Positions 48,098 to 58,262 of a DNA stretch of 64,000 nucleotides are shown piece after piece. The first letter of the stretch is position 1, and every line of letters starts with the position of its first letter. The stretch is from Streptococcus mitis. GTDB taxonomy: Bacteria; Bacillota; Bacilli; Lactobacillales; Streptococcaceae. Both the position numbers and the translations under genes were made by a program. The notes beneath the pieces are model-generated. The model searched no databases and was not told the origin of the DNA. It worked only from the letters and a program-made list of their open reading frames with translations. The DNA lies in assembly GCF_000722685.1 (NCBI RefSeq), contig NZ_JPFV01000012.1:221382-285381 (forward strand). The letters are read 5' to 3'.

Positions 48098-49752
48098 ATG
48101 TCATTTGACGGATTTTTTTACACCACATGGTTGAGGAATTGCGAAGAGAGTTAGTGAATGGTCGCATCCAGAAAATCAATCAACCTTTTGAACAAGAGTT
48201 GGTCTTGCAAATCCGCAGCAATCGCCAAAGTCATCGCCTGCTCCTTTCTGCCCATCCAGTTTTTGGACGCATTCAGCTGACCCAAACAACTTTTGAAAAT
48301 CCAGCCCAACCTTCTACCTTTATCATGGTTTTAAGAAAATATTTGCAGGGTGCCCTAATTGAATCGATCGAGCAGATTGAAAATGACCGTATTGTGGAAA
48401 TTACAGTTTCCAATAAAAACGAGATTGGGGACCATATTCAGGCTACCTTGATTATCGAAATCATGGGGAAACACAGTAATATTCTACTGGTTGATAAGAG
48501 CAGTCATAAAATTCTCGAAGTCATTAAACACGTCGGCTTTTCACAAAATAGCTACCGCACTTTGCTTCCTGGATCGAGTTATATCGCTCCGCCAAGTACG
48601 GAATCTCTCAATCCTTTTACGATCAAGGACGAGAAACTCTTTGAAATCCTGCAAACACAGGAAACGACAGCTAAAAATCTTCAAAGCCTCTTTCAAGGTC
48701 TGGGACGCGATACGGCAAATGAATTGGAAAGGATACTGGTTAGTGAAAAACTTTCCACTTTCCGAAACTTTTTCAATCAAGAAACCAAGCCATGCTTGAC
48801 TGAGACTTCCTTCAGTCCAGTTCCTTTTGCAAATCAGATGGGAGAGCCTTTTGCCAGTCTTTCTGATTTGTTGGACACCTACTATAAGGATAAGGCTGAG
48901 CGCGACCGCGTCAAACAGCAAGCCAGTGAACTCATTCGTCGTGTTGAAAATGAACTTCAGAAAAACCGCCACAAACTCAAAAAACAGGAAAAAGAATTAC
49001 TGGCGACAGACAATGCTGAAGAATTTCGCCAAAAAGGGGAATTGCTAACAACCTTCCTCCATCAAGTGCCTAACGACCAAGACCAGGTTATCCTAGACAA
49101 CTACTATACCAACCTACCTATCACCATTGCGCTTGATAAGGCCTTGACTCCCAACCAGAATGCCCAACGCTATTTTAAACGGTATCAGAAACTCAAAGAA
49201 GCTGTCAAATACTTAACTGATCTGATTGAAGAAACCAAGGCAACCATTCTCTATCTAGAAAGTGTGGAAACTGTCCTCAACCAAGCTGGACTGGAAGAAA
49301 TCGCTGAAATCCGTGAAGAATTGATCCAAACAGGCTTTATCCGCAGAAGACAACGGGAGAAAATCCAGAAACGCAAAAAACCAGAACAATATCTAGCAAG
49401 CGATGGCAAAACCATCATCTATGTCGGCCGCAATAACCTGCAAAATGAAGAGCTAACCTTTAAAATGGCCCGCAAGGAGGAACTTTGGTTCCATGCCAAG
49501 GACATTCCTGGAAGCCATGTTGTCATCTCAGGAAATCTTGACCCATCTGATGAAGTCAAAACAGACGCAGCAGAGCTAGCCGCCTACTTCTCTCAAGGTC
49601 GCCTGTCAAATCTGGTCCAGGTAGATATGATTGAAGTCAAGAAACTCAACAAACCAACTGGTGGAAAACCCGGCTTTGTCACCTACACAGGACAAAAGAC
49701 CCTCCGTGTCACACCAGACCCAGAAAAAATCGCATCCATGAAAAAATCCTGA
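48098..49752 (+). CDS. pavA: Fibronectin-binding / RqcH-type protein PavA, frameshifted at codon 8
   Basis: PavA belongs to the Fbp54/RqcH (NEMF) family with NFACT-N, coiled-coil and NFACT-R domains (RKEELWFHAKDIPGSHVVIS at about 457). The natural start is the ATG at 48098 (MSFDGFF) after AAGGAGAGAACG. The T-run at 48113-48119 has seven T where eight would continue into LHHMVEELRREL. With one T restored the protein is 551 residues, the length I recall for PavA. As read, the only long frame starts at 48127 (MVEELRRELVNGR). Family members bind fibronectin and/or add C-terminal tails on stalled ribosomes. Confidence 0.9.
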
Positions 49753-49775
49753 TTTTACTTGAAATCAGGATTTTT
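49742..49775 (+). terminator. Terminator after pavA
   Basis: AAAAATCCTGATTT pairs with AAATCAGGATTTTT, overlapping the pavA stop codon. The T-run runs straight into a RUP. Confidence 0.9.
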
Positions 49776-49881
49776 ATAGTAGATTGCAATAAGATATAAA
49801 CAAATCAATTAGGAAAGTCAAATTAATTTCTAGAAATATTTTAGCAGTCACAGCGTACTATTCTAGATTCAATCAACTATA
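49775..49881. repeat. RUP element
   Basis: A 107-bp copy starting TATAGTAGATTGCAATAAGA and ending CAATCAACTATA. It lies in the gap between the convergent genes pavA and pyrD, where pneumococcus carries lytB by my recollection. Confidence 0.88.
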
Positions 49882-49929
49882 ACTTACTTCCTTGACAACT
49901 TTGTTCATCAAGAACAGATTGATTGCAGT

Positions 49930-51678
<1,749 letters not shown>

Positions 51679-51711
51679 GACTTTTCCTCCTTAAATTTTA
51701 AGGGGACCAGA

Positions 51712-51740
51712 CAAAGAAAAGACCTTGCTAGTGCAAGGCC
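51712..51740 (-). terminator. Attenuator terminator before pyrK
   Basis: GGCCTTGC pairs with GCAAGGTC around ACTA and is followed by TTTTC on the minus strand. It is the terminator arm of the PyrR-controlled leader. Confidence 0.85.
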
Positions 51741-51818
51741 TCAGTTAAAATCGTACAACAGAAGAGAGCACACTCAAAAAGTCTCCTCTAGAAAATTGTA
51801 CTATTCTTTTATCTGACA

Positions 51819-51839
51819 CCTTGTGAGTCTCTCTGGACT
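51819..51839 (-). promoter_or_regulatory. PyrR-binding anti-antiterminator of the pyrKD leader
   Basis: AGTCCAGAGAGACTCACAAG on the minus strand is the conserved PyrR recognition hairpin loop (AGTCCAGAGAGGCT type). With the downstream terminator it forms the uridine-nucleotide-sensing attenuator for pyrK-pyrD. Confidence 0.9.
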
Positions 51840-51863
51840 CCCCTTAAAGGTTAAATTTTTATT

Positions 51864-51892
51864 AGTATACTCTTTCATCTAAAAAAAGTCAA
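51864..51892 (-). promoter_or_regulatory. pyrKD promoter inside the gloA terminator
   Basis: TTGACT (plus 51887-51892), a 17-base spacer and TATACT (plus 51864-51869). The -35 box is part of the descending arm of the gloA terminator, and its T-run lies within the spacer. Confidence 0.75.
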
Positions 51893-51918
51893 GTAGAAAA
51901 CGAACATTCTACTTGACT
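51881..51918 (-). terminator. Terminator after gloA
   Basis: GTCAAGTAGAA pairs with TTCTACTTGAC on the minus strand and is followed by seven T. The descending arm also carries the pyrKD -35 box. Confidence 0.9.
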
Positions 51919-51926
51919 TCACGTGA

Positions 51927-52307
51927 TTATTTTTCACGAATGACTTCGACCTTGTAGCCATCAGGGTCTTTAACAAAGTAATAGTTAGGTGCAGTTCCTG
52001 GTAGACCATTTGGCTCAGTCACTTCATATCCTTTTGCACTATGCTCTTGATGAAGCGCCTCAAGATCAGGTGTACTGAGGGCGATATGGGCAAATCCATC
52101 TCCAACCACATAAGGACCATGATCGTAGTTATAAGTCAACTCCAACTCATAGTCGTCACCCTCAAGTCCTAAATAGACAATCGTGAAGGCATGGTCTGGA
52201 AAATCTCTGCGACGCAATTCTTTAAATCCAAAAGCATCTTGATAAAATGCGATTGATTTTTCAAGATTTTCTACTCGCAAGCAAGTATGTAGCATTTTTG
52301 AAGCCAT
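51927..52307 (-). CDS. gloA: Lactoylglutathione lyase / glyoxalase I family protein
   Basis: A 126-residue VOC-fold metalloenzyme converting the hemithioacetal of methylglyoxal. The metal ligands are visible: His 6 in MLHTCLRV, Glu in YELELTYNYD (about 55), His in DGFAHIALS (about 74) and Glu in GYKVEVIRE (about 122). The spacing fits glyoxalase I. It is downstream of the rplT terminator and followed by its own terminator. Confidence 0.92.
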   Translation of the reverse strand: MASKMLHTCLRVENLEKSIAFYQDAFGFKELRRRDFPDHAFTIVYLGLEGDDYELELTYNYDHGPYVVGDGFAHIALSTPDLEALHQEHSAKGYEVTEPNGLPGTAPNYYFVKDPDGYKVEVIREK

Positions 52308-52328
52308 ATTTTTCTCCTTTATTTTTAA

Positions 52329-52358
52329 AAAGACTGGGACAATACTGTTCCAGTCTTA
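52329..52358 (-). terminator. Terminator after rplT
   Basis: AAGACTGGAAC pairs with GTCCCAGTCTT (one G-T pair) and is followed on the minus strand by a T-run. It ends the infC-rpmI-rplT operon just before gloA. Confidence 0.85.
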
Positions 52359-52365
52359 TCTGTTA

Positions 52366-52725
52366 TTATTTACCAAGTTTTGCTTTAGCTGCATCTGCAA
52401 GAGCTGTGAAAGCTGCTGCATCGTTAACAGCCAAGTCAGCAAGCATTTTACGGTTAACTTCGATCTCAGCCAATTTCAAACCATGCATCAATTGTGAGTA
52501 TGAAAGTCCGTTCATACGAGCTGCCGCGTTGATACGAGTGATCCACAATTTGCGGAAGTCACGTTTTTTCTGACGACGGTCACGGTATGCATAGTAGTAA
52601 GAGTTCATTACTTGTTCTTTTGCAGTACGGAACAAGATGTGTTTAGCTCCATAGTAACCTTTTGCTAATTTAAGAATACGTTTACGACGTTTGCGTGATA
52701 CAACGCCACCTTTAACACGTGCCAT
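52366..52725 (-). CDS. rplT: 50S ribosomal protein L20
   Basis: A 119-residue 23S rRNA-binding protein that starts [19 protein letters not shown] and has the family's very basic N-terminal extension. L20 also represses the infC-rpmI-rplT leader by binding it in many Firmicutes. It is the last gene of that operon. Confidence 0.98.
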   Translation of the reverse strand: MARVKGGVVSRKRRKRILKLAKGYYGAKHILFRTAKEQVMNSYYYAYRDRRQKKRDFRKLWITRINAAARMNGLSYSQLMHGLKLAEIEVNRKMLADLAVNDAAAFTALADAAKAKLGK

Positions 52726-52776
52726 GTTTTATTTCCTCCAAATATTTCCTAGAATTGTTTACTTACAGTCAAGCTA

Positions 52777-52977
52777 TTATTTCAAGCGAGTAAGCATTGC
52801 TTTGATACGTTTGTAATCTCCTGAATGCACCATAGATGCTTTACGAAGATGACGACGTTGTTTCTTAGTTTTTCCGTGGAAACGGTGAGAAGTGTAAGCA
52901 CGGAAACGTTTAAGTCCACCAGAACCTGTACGTTTGAAACGTTTAGCTGATGCGCGGTGTGTTTTTTGTTTTGGCAT
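52777..52977 (-). CDS. rpmI: 50S ribosomal protein L35
   Basis: A 66-residue basic protein, [20 protein letters not shown] to AMLTRLK, with the usual length and start of L35. It lies between infC and rplT. Confidence 0.98.
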   Translation of the reverse strand: MPKQKTHRASAKRFKRTGSGGLKRFRAYTSHRFHGKTKKQRRHLRKASMVHSGDYKRIKAMLTRLK

Positions 52978-53009
52978 GATTTTTTCTCCTTTATTTAACT
53001 TTCTGACAA

Positions 53010-53531
53010 TTATTTTTTGTCAGTCGCTGGCGCCAATTGCATGAACATTTGACGTCCATCCATTTTAGCACGTTGTTCGATGATGGCAATATCTTGAGTT
53101 GCTTCAGCAAACTCGGCTAAAACTTTTGCACCAATCTCTTTATGGGTAATCATACGACCCTTAAAGCGAATAGATACCTTAACTTTATTTCCTTTTTCAA
53201 GGAATTTGCGTGCATTGCGAAGTTTTGTATCAAAGTCACCCTTGTCAATAGTTGGACTTAGACGAACTTCTTTCACAGTAACAACACTTTGTTTTTTACG
53301 TTGTTCTTTTTGTTTCTTCTGGTACTCAAATTTGAACTTCCCGTAGTCCATAATTTTTGCAACAGGTGGTTTGGCTTGGGGTTGAATCAATACTAGGTCA
53401 ACATTAGCGTTATCAGCCAAAGCTTGCGCTTCACTAAGTGGCTTAATGCCTAACTGTTCTCCTTCAAGACCAATCAAGCGAACTTCACGTACACGAATCT
53501 CATCATTGATGAATAAGTCTTGCTTTGCTAT
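53010..53531 (-). CDS. infC: Translation initiation factor IF-3, AUA start
   Basis: IF-3 dissociates ribosomes and checks the start codon. The C-terminal part matches ([32 protein letters not shown]). I choose ATA at 53531 (then [18 protein letters not shown]), giving 173 residues, because AGAGGTG lies six bases upstream. The GTG inside that site has no ribosome site of its own. An upstream ATG frame to 53597 runs through the attenuator terminator. A rare AUN start that IF-3 itself discriminates against is the known autoregulation of infC in E. coli (AUU) and B. subtilis. Confidence 0.9.
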
Positions 53532-53690
53532 GGTTTTCACCTCTTTTGTTTTATTAGAGAAAAACAATAGCGGACTCGTAAATATACAAGCCCGCACGTT
53601 ATGATAGCGTTTCTTAGAAACTTTTCATCCGTAGGGCCAGGCAACTTAATGTCACAAGGCGAGAAGCTCTCACTTCTGCTTTTCTCAACT
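53532..53690 (-). ncRNA. L20-type leader of infC-rpmI-rplT
   Basis: A leader of about 160 bases with a stem GAGAAAAGCAGAAG / CTTCTCG region and the conserved-looking TTGCCTGGCCCTACGG. A terminator hairpin (53570-53595) precedes a T-rich tail. L20 binding to such leaders causes premature termination in other Firmicutes. I have not folded it, so the class is inferred from position and terminator. Confidence 0.7.
53560..53595 (-). terminator. Attenuator terminator upstream of infC
   Basis: GCGGGCTTGT pairs with ACGAGTCCGC on the minus strand (one G-T), six-base loop, and TATTGTTTTTC follows. It lies before the infC ribosome site, as an attenuator must. Confidence 0.85.
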
Positions 53691-53695
53691 TTTAT

Positions 53696-53724
53696 ATGAT
53701 ACCAAGTTTTCTAGCTCTTGTCAA
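53696..53724 (-). promoter_or_regulatory. Promoter of the infC operon
   Basis: TTGACA (plus 53719-53724), a 17-base spacer and TATCAT (plus 53696-53701). The -35 and spacing are ideal for the housekeeping sigma factor. Confidence 0.85.
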
Positions 53725-53846
53725 GATAAAAAGTTATTTTTTGAAAAGTTTCTGTTTATATTTTGCCTTGGTTTTCGAATCAAAAAGAGAGAACCAAGGT
53801 GATTCCCTCCCTATGTTAGTTTTTCCTTAGCTTCCCTATAGGAATG

Positions 53847-55031
53847 CTAAGACCTATTAAAAACTTCCTTTTTACGTGAACTTCCCCATCTTTCGATAAA
53901 TAGAATCCCCACTAACAAAAGGATAATCAGGCAAGGAAGTAAAACTAGCCCCATGTCCCAATTTAGATTGACATTATCAATCAGCTTAGGTAATCTTCCA
54001 GATAAAATCTCCACTGAACGTAAGTAAGTAAAGGGAATCAGATGTGCAATCCTTTGAAGAGGCTGAATTGTTTGGATGCCAAACAATAAGCCAACAATCC
54101 CAATGAGTGAAAGAAAAAGGACAGGCATTTTTTGCTTGAAAAAGTAAGCAATCAAGTAGACGACTTCCACAATGATGATAAAAGCTAAGAAAGCTAATAA
54201 CAAGCCAGGAAATAACACATCTTGTATCTTTCCAATAGTTACCTCTTGATTCACTAAGCTATAAATCGGGTAGGGATAATCTAACTGTCCAAAACCACTT
54301 ATCAGACTTCCCACTAGAAAAGAAAATCCACAGATTCCAATAAACAGCACAGTTACATAGCTCACTCCAACTCCAAGAGAAGACATTGCAAATGTCACTT
54401 TTGAAAAAGGATATAACTGAGCTGTATCCAGATGATTTTGATATCTTTCTGCAAATAGTTGCGTTAGCATAAAAATAATAGCAATCACAAATAAGCTTGG
54501 GATGATAACCCCTAAAATCCAGACAATCTGATCAATCCCGTGGGTCGGATAATCTAAATTGTGGGCTTTTATGTTCAAGGGATATAAGGCTTGGTAAATC
54601 TTTCGCTCGCGGTCAGCCCCCATTTTTAGTTCAGAGCTAGAAGTCGGGCTATTTGATATCCTTTCATAATTCTTCTCTTCATCTTGCCACTGCAAATAGT
54701 AGGCTTCTTTCCAGCGTCCTTCTTTTAATAAAGTCAGAATTTCTGTCTTTTGAGTCAAATGATTTTTTTGCACGTCTAAAGTATTTTTAGCAATTTGGTA
54801 TTCCTCCGAGCTGGTGTCAGATATTTGGGAGAGTTTCTCTTCATATTCATTGATGACTCTCTCAATTGCTACAAGACGAGTTTCCAACTCTCCCTCCAAG
54901 CTGACTGAGTTTGCAGTCCGACTATTGAAATAAAAGGTAACACCGAGTACAGATACAAATAAAGCTAAGATAATCCAATTTAAGCGACTTTTGAAAACTT
55001 TTTTTAATAAGAATAGACCAACATCTTTCAT
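53847..55031 (-). CDS. ABC-2 type transporter permease, substrate unknown
   Basis: A 394-residue membrane protein. It has one N-terminal helix (about 17-34), a long extracytoplasmic stretch with coiled-coil-like heptads (about 40-155) and then five or six helices. This is the layout of ABC-2 exporters for peptides or bacteriocin self-protection. The first gene of the pair, an ATPase, ends 3 bases upstream. A small Tyr-rich ORF precedes both, so the substrate may be that peptide. Nothing else identifies it. Confidence 0.8.
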   Translation of the reverse strand: MKDVGLFLLKKVFKSRLNWIILALFVSVLGVTFYFNSRTANSVSLEGELETRLVAIERVINEYEEKLSQISDTSSEEYQIAKNTLDVQKNHLTQKTEILTLLKEGRWKEAYYLQWQDEEKNYERISNSPTSSSELKMGADRERKIYQALYPLNIKAHNLDYPTHGIDQIVWILGVIIPSLFVIAIIFMLTQLFAERYQNHLDTAQLYPFSKVTFAMSSLGVGVSYVTVLFIGICGFSFLVGSLISGFGQLDYPYPIYSLVNQEVTIGKIQDVLFPGLLLAFLAFIIIVEVVYLIAYFFKQKMPVLFLSLIGIVGLLFGIQTIQPLQRIAHLIPFTYLRSVEILSGRLPKLIDNVNLNWDMGLVLLPCLIILLLVGILFIERWGSSRKKEVFNRS

Positions 55032-55034
55032 AAA

Positions 55035-55622
55035 CTAAACCTCTTCTATCTTTCCCCGATGAATGGTTACTACTCTATCGCAGACATCAACCAACTCTTC
55101 CTTATAGTGGGAACTTAAAAGAACCAGCTGCTCTTGTCTATCGATTTGTGCTAGCCTATCAAAAAACTTCTGTCGATAATACTCATCTAAGCCATTTGTA
55201 ATCTCATCCATAAGCCAGCATTTCGCCTGACTGAGGAAATACATGGCAATCACCAATCGTTGCTTCATACCTAAAGAATACTTGCGAATGGGAAGGCTGA
55301 TATAGTCAGACATTTCCCAGTAATCAATTTCATCCCTCAAGTTCAGACCTGACTTCCAGATGTTTTTGATAAGACGAAGGTAATCCATCCCACTTAAGTT
55401 TTCATCCAGCCATTCAATACTCTCATAATAAAACAAAGAAGGCGAGACTGCGATATTTCCGCTACTTATAGGAATTAAATTGCTAATGGCTCGGAACAGT
55501 GTCGTCTTTCCAGAACCATTGATAGCAAGAATACCATAAATCCTACCCTTTTCAAATGTAAAATCAACATCTTGTAAGATGACTTGTCGCGTTTTTAAGG
55601 TCACATGAGTAAGCTGCAACAT
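55035..55622 (-). CDS. ABC transporter ATP-binding protein of a small-peptide-type exporter
   Basis: A 195-residue ATPase. Walker A reads AINGSGKTT (about 33-41), with Ala in place of the first Gly of the P-loop but Lys retained. The signature is YSLGMKQRLVIAM (about 118), Walker B is CWLMDEITNGLD (about 135-146), and the switch His is in LLSSHYKEE. It is shorter than most ABC ATPases (about 220-250). AAGGAGGGATAGAT precedes the ATG. It lies 33 bases after the Tyr-rich ORF on the same transcript. Confidence 0.85.
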   Translation of the reverse strand: MLQLTHVTLKTRQVILQDVDFTFEKGRIYGILAINGSGKTTLFRAISNLIPISSGNIAVSPSLFYYESIEWLDENLSGMDYLRLIKNIWKSGLNLRDEIDYWEMSDYISLPIRKYSLGMKQRLVIAMYFLSQAKCWLMDEITNGLDEYYRQKFFDRLAQIDRQEQLVLLSSHYKEELVDVCDRVVTIHRGKIEEV

Positions 55623-55654
55623 ATCTATCCCTCCTTTTTATCACTTTTTAAGGA

Positions 55655-55819
55655 TTAATAGCCTCCGCTGTAGTAGTTTATTACCTCATAACGATTGTAA
55701 TTCCAACCAGAACCAACTTTATACTCAGAATAGCTATAATAACGAGACCATGATGGAACGTTAATATAGCTATGTCTGTGGTAATTCATACTAGACTTGA
55801 TAGTAGGTATTCCAATCAT
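55655..55819 (-). CDS. Tyr-rich small ORF upstream of the ABC exporter, possible secreted peptide
   Basis: A 54-residue frame (MIGIPTIKSSMNYHRHSYIN...) with 11 Tyr, many Ser and an ending YYSGGY. Neither possible ATG (55819 or the internal one at 55789) has a Shine-Dalgarno, which lowers confidence. A second frame at 55791-55880 (MIIGLFQSSISAVSVLKIYR, ending NTYYQV) overlaps it and has a hydrophobic start, so the two might be halves of one disrupted signal-peptide-bearing gene. It lies between a clear promoter and the exporter ATPase. It could also be untranslated leader. Confidence 0.4.
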   Translation of the reverse strand: MIGIPTIKSSMNYHRHSYINVPSWSRYYSYSEYKVGSGWNYNRYEVINYYSGGY

Positions 55820-55936
55820 ACCGATAAATTTTAAGAACGCTCACAGCAGATATACTGGACTGAAAAAGACCAATAATCATAAACTAACTAATTAAACGGT
55901 TTTTACTAATTTTTAATAGTTTTATATTATCAATAT

Positions 55937-55951
55937 CGAATACGCTTTCAT
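55937..55951 (-). promoter_or_regulatory. cre-like site over the exporter promoter
   Basis: ATGAAAGCGTATTCG fits the CcpA site WTGNAANCGNWNNCW except for the last base. It starts within the -10 box and covers the expected transcript start, a typical repression position. Confidence 0.45.
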
Positions 55952-55978
55952 TATATCGTTTTTATCATTATTATGCAA
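55950..55978 (-). promoter_or_regulatory. Promoter of the Tyr-rich ORF and ABC exporter
   Basis: TTGCAT (plus 55973-55978), a 17-base spacer and TATAAT (plus 55950-55955). It would drive the small ORF and both exporter genes. Confidence 0.75.
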
Positions 55979-56021
55979 CAGATTTTTAGTTTATTTTACT
56001 AATATACAGTATTTATCCTTC

Positions 56022-58262
56022 CTATCGAACGCTTTCGATTTTCCAATTTTTCCAACCTTTAAAGCGTATAGCTCCTTGCTGGTCAGTTCGGTAAACTTTG
56101 CTATTGATACCTTCCAGTCGGATCAAGGTTTCCTGATGGGGGAGTTTCATTCGATTGCTCTTTCCAACTGAGATGAGAGTCATCTCTGGTTTGAGCTGTT
56201 CTAGAAAGGCTGAACTTGATGATTTTTTAGAGCCATGTTGGCTAGCTTTCAAAACATCCACTTTCAAGTCTGGAGAGTGCCTCAGCATGTCCTTCTCTCC
56301 TTTCTCCTCCAAATTTCCAGTGAAGAGAAAGTGCTTATCCAAGAGTTTCCCATAAAGAACCAGGGAATCTTCATGACCCCCGTCTCCAATTTTCCTTGGA
56401 GATAGGACTTCTAACTGACTTCCAAAAATGGGCAAGTTCTCCCCTACTGTCATACTACGCACCTTTGTTTGAGTTGCCTGTAGTTCTGTCACAAATTCCT
56501 TCTGTTTCAGACTTCCTTTTGATACTAAAATTTCCCCTACATGGAAAGCCTTGGGCATCTCTAACAAATCTCCAACATGTTCCTTGTCCATGTTAGTCAA
56601 AATTAGCTGGTCAATCTTAGCTACTCCTCGACTTTTAAGATAGGGTATCAAGGTTCGCTGGGCATTGCTGGTCGTCGCCTTTTCTTGCCATTTTTCGATT
56701 TTCTTATCAGATTCTGCCTTGCCACCTACATCTATGAGAATGGTCTTACCAGTTACATCCCGTAGGAAAATACTTTCGCCTTGCCCCACATCCAGCATGG
56801 TAATTTCATTTTCCAGTGGATGCTTGGTCAGGAGAAAGAGCCCTGTAATCAATAAGCTCAATACTATTAGCCTTTTAATGTTTTTCCTCAAATCATAGAC
56901 CAAAGCCAAGGAAATTAACAATAAAATTAAAAGCCATGCATTGGGTTGTCCAAAGACTAGAGGTCTACTTGCCACCTGTGAGACCAAGCGAATAATGCCC
57001 TCCAACCATTCAAAAATAAAATTAAGCTGAATGACTGGATAGAGAAAGGAAAGGGCAAATAAGATAGACAAGAGCGGTAAGAAGACCAAGTCAAAAAGAA
57101 AGGAAAAGACAAAGGTCAAAAGGATGGACCAAGGTTGAAATTCCGCAAAATAGAAGGATAGAATGGGCAATATTCCCAAAGAAATGACTAGACTTTCTCT
57201 AGCAACAGCCTTGAGCCCCTCCTCTTCTTTGCTGGTCATAGTCAAGATAAAAGCATAAGCGCAGGACAAAACTCCTCCTACAGTCAGGAAAAAGTTGGGC
57301 ATGACGATAAAGAGGACAAGGACTGTCAAAGCAAAATTGTCCAAGCCCTTAACACCATGTTGAGCCAGTAACTTTTGCAAGAGACTGCGAATGACCGAAG
57401 CTGAAAATCCTGTCAGACCTGCATAGATAAGGGAAAAGGGATAAGTCAGCCATTTCAACTTTTCTTGGGTCAAGCCCAATCGCAAAAGTAGTTTCTTAAA
57501 TCCATCCATGAAAAAACCTACCTGCATGCCTGATAAGGCAAAGAGGTGGATAATTCCTAGACTGGAATAAAGCTCATTCATCTCCTCAAAATCTGTGTCC
57601 AGATGCCCTAACAAGAGCCCCATCATGTAATTGCGCATAGGATCTGGAAAATGCGTCTTAATCCAAACTACAGCCTTACAGCGTAAACTGGACAGGTTTT
57701 CACCTATATCCCAACTTCCAACCTTTTGAAGTGACTGGATTTTTTTGATATTGAGAGTCTGGTAAATTCCCTGAGTCTTCAGATAGGCTTGGTAATTAAA
57801 GCCACCAAAATTTCTCTGCCCTTCTGGCTCCGAAAGCTTCCCTTCTAGTCCTATCTCATGAAGGTCGGTTAAGGCTTGAAAGGCTTCTTTCTCCTCCTCG
57901 GACTGGAGTTTATAATAGACTTGAAAAATGCGTCCATCAGACTTGCCACGAAAGGACAGACTATCACCATTGACCTTAATAGTGTCAGGCAAAATCCGTA
58001 CCCTTTCAACAGAATCCGCCAAATTTTGACTCGCTTGACTCTGTTGCCAATTTTGAAACAGAAACCAAAATCCAAAGATTCCGCAAATTACTAGAACTTT
58101 TCCAACAGACTTCCACGGAAATTGGATAAAGAGACAGACTAGCAGAAAAACAAAACCTAGCAGTGCGAGATAAGATGATGAGAAAATGGCGTAGTAAAGC
58201 CAAAGCAATAGAAAACTCAGGTAAATTAGGGGAATAGGGAGTTTCTTAATCCACTGTAACAT
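56022..58262 (-). CDS. comEC: Competence DNA channel protein ComEC
   Basis: Forms the membrane channel for single-stranded DNA uptake. The 746-residue protein has N-terminal helices, an OB-like segment (about 60-190) and a competence domain with many helices (about 215-480). A C-terminal metallo-beta-lactamase-like domain starts TMLDVGQGESIFL (about 503) and contains ASQHGSKKSSS (about 690). It overlaps comEA by 17 bases and shares its CIN-box promoter. Confidence 0.95.
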   Translation of the reverse strand: MLQWIKKLPIPLIYLSFLLLWLYYAIFSSSYLALLGFVFLLVCLFIQFPWKSVGKVLVICGIFGFWFLFQNWQQSQASQNLADSVERVRILPDTIKVNGDSLSFRGKSDGRIFQVYYKLQSEEEKEAFQALTDLHEIGLEGKLSEPEGQRNFGGFNYQAYLKTQGIYQTLNIKKIQSLQKVGSWDIGENLSSLRCKAVVWIKTHFPDPMRNYMMGLLLGHLDTDFEEMNELYSSLGIIHLFALSGMQVGFFMDGFKKLLLRLGLTQEKLKWLTYPFSLIYAGLTGFSASVIRSLLQKLLAQHGVKGLDNFALTVLVLFIVMPNFFLTVGGVLSCAYAFILTMTSKEEEGLKAVARESLVISLGILPILSFYFAEFQPWSILLTFVFSFLFDLVFLPLLSILFALSFLYPVIQLNFIFEWLEGIIRLVSQVASRPLVFGQPNAWLLILLLISLALVYDLRKNIKRLIVLSLLITGLFLLTKHPLENEITMLDVGQGESIFLRDVTGKTILIDVGGKAESDKKIEKWQEKATTSNAQRTLIPYLKSRGVAKIDQLILTNMDKEHVGDLLEMPKAFHVGEILVSKGSLKQKEFVTELQATQTKVRSMTVGENLPIFGSQLEVLSPRKIGDGGHEDSLVLYGKLLDKHFLFTGNLEEKGEKDMLRHSPDLKVDVLKASQHGSKKSSSSAFLEQLKPEMTLISVGKSNRMKLPHQETLIRLEGINSKVYRTDQQGAIRFKGWKNWKIESVR

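Noticed and set aside
53541..53597. ATG start of infC upstream of the AUA
   Set aside because: The added residues are translated from the attenuator terminator, which must be untranslated for attenuation to work.
56026..56040. Near-palindrome ATCGAA/TTCGAT at the comEC end, possible cre site
   Set aside because: It lies within the comEC coding end and is not near a promoter.
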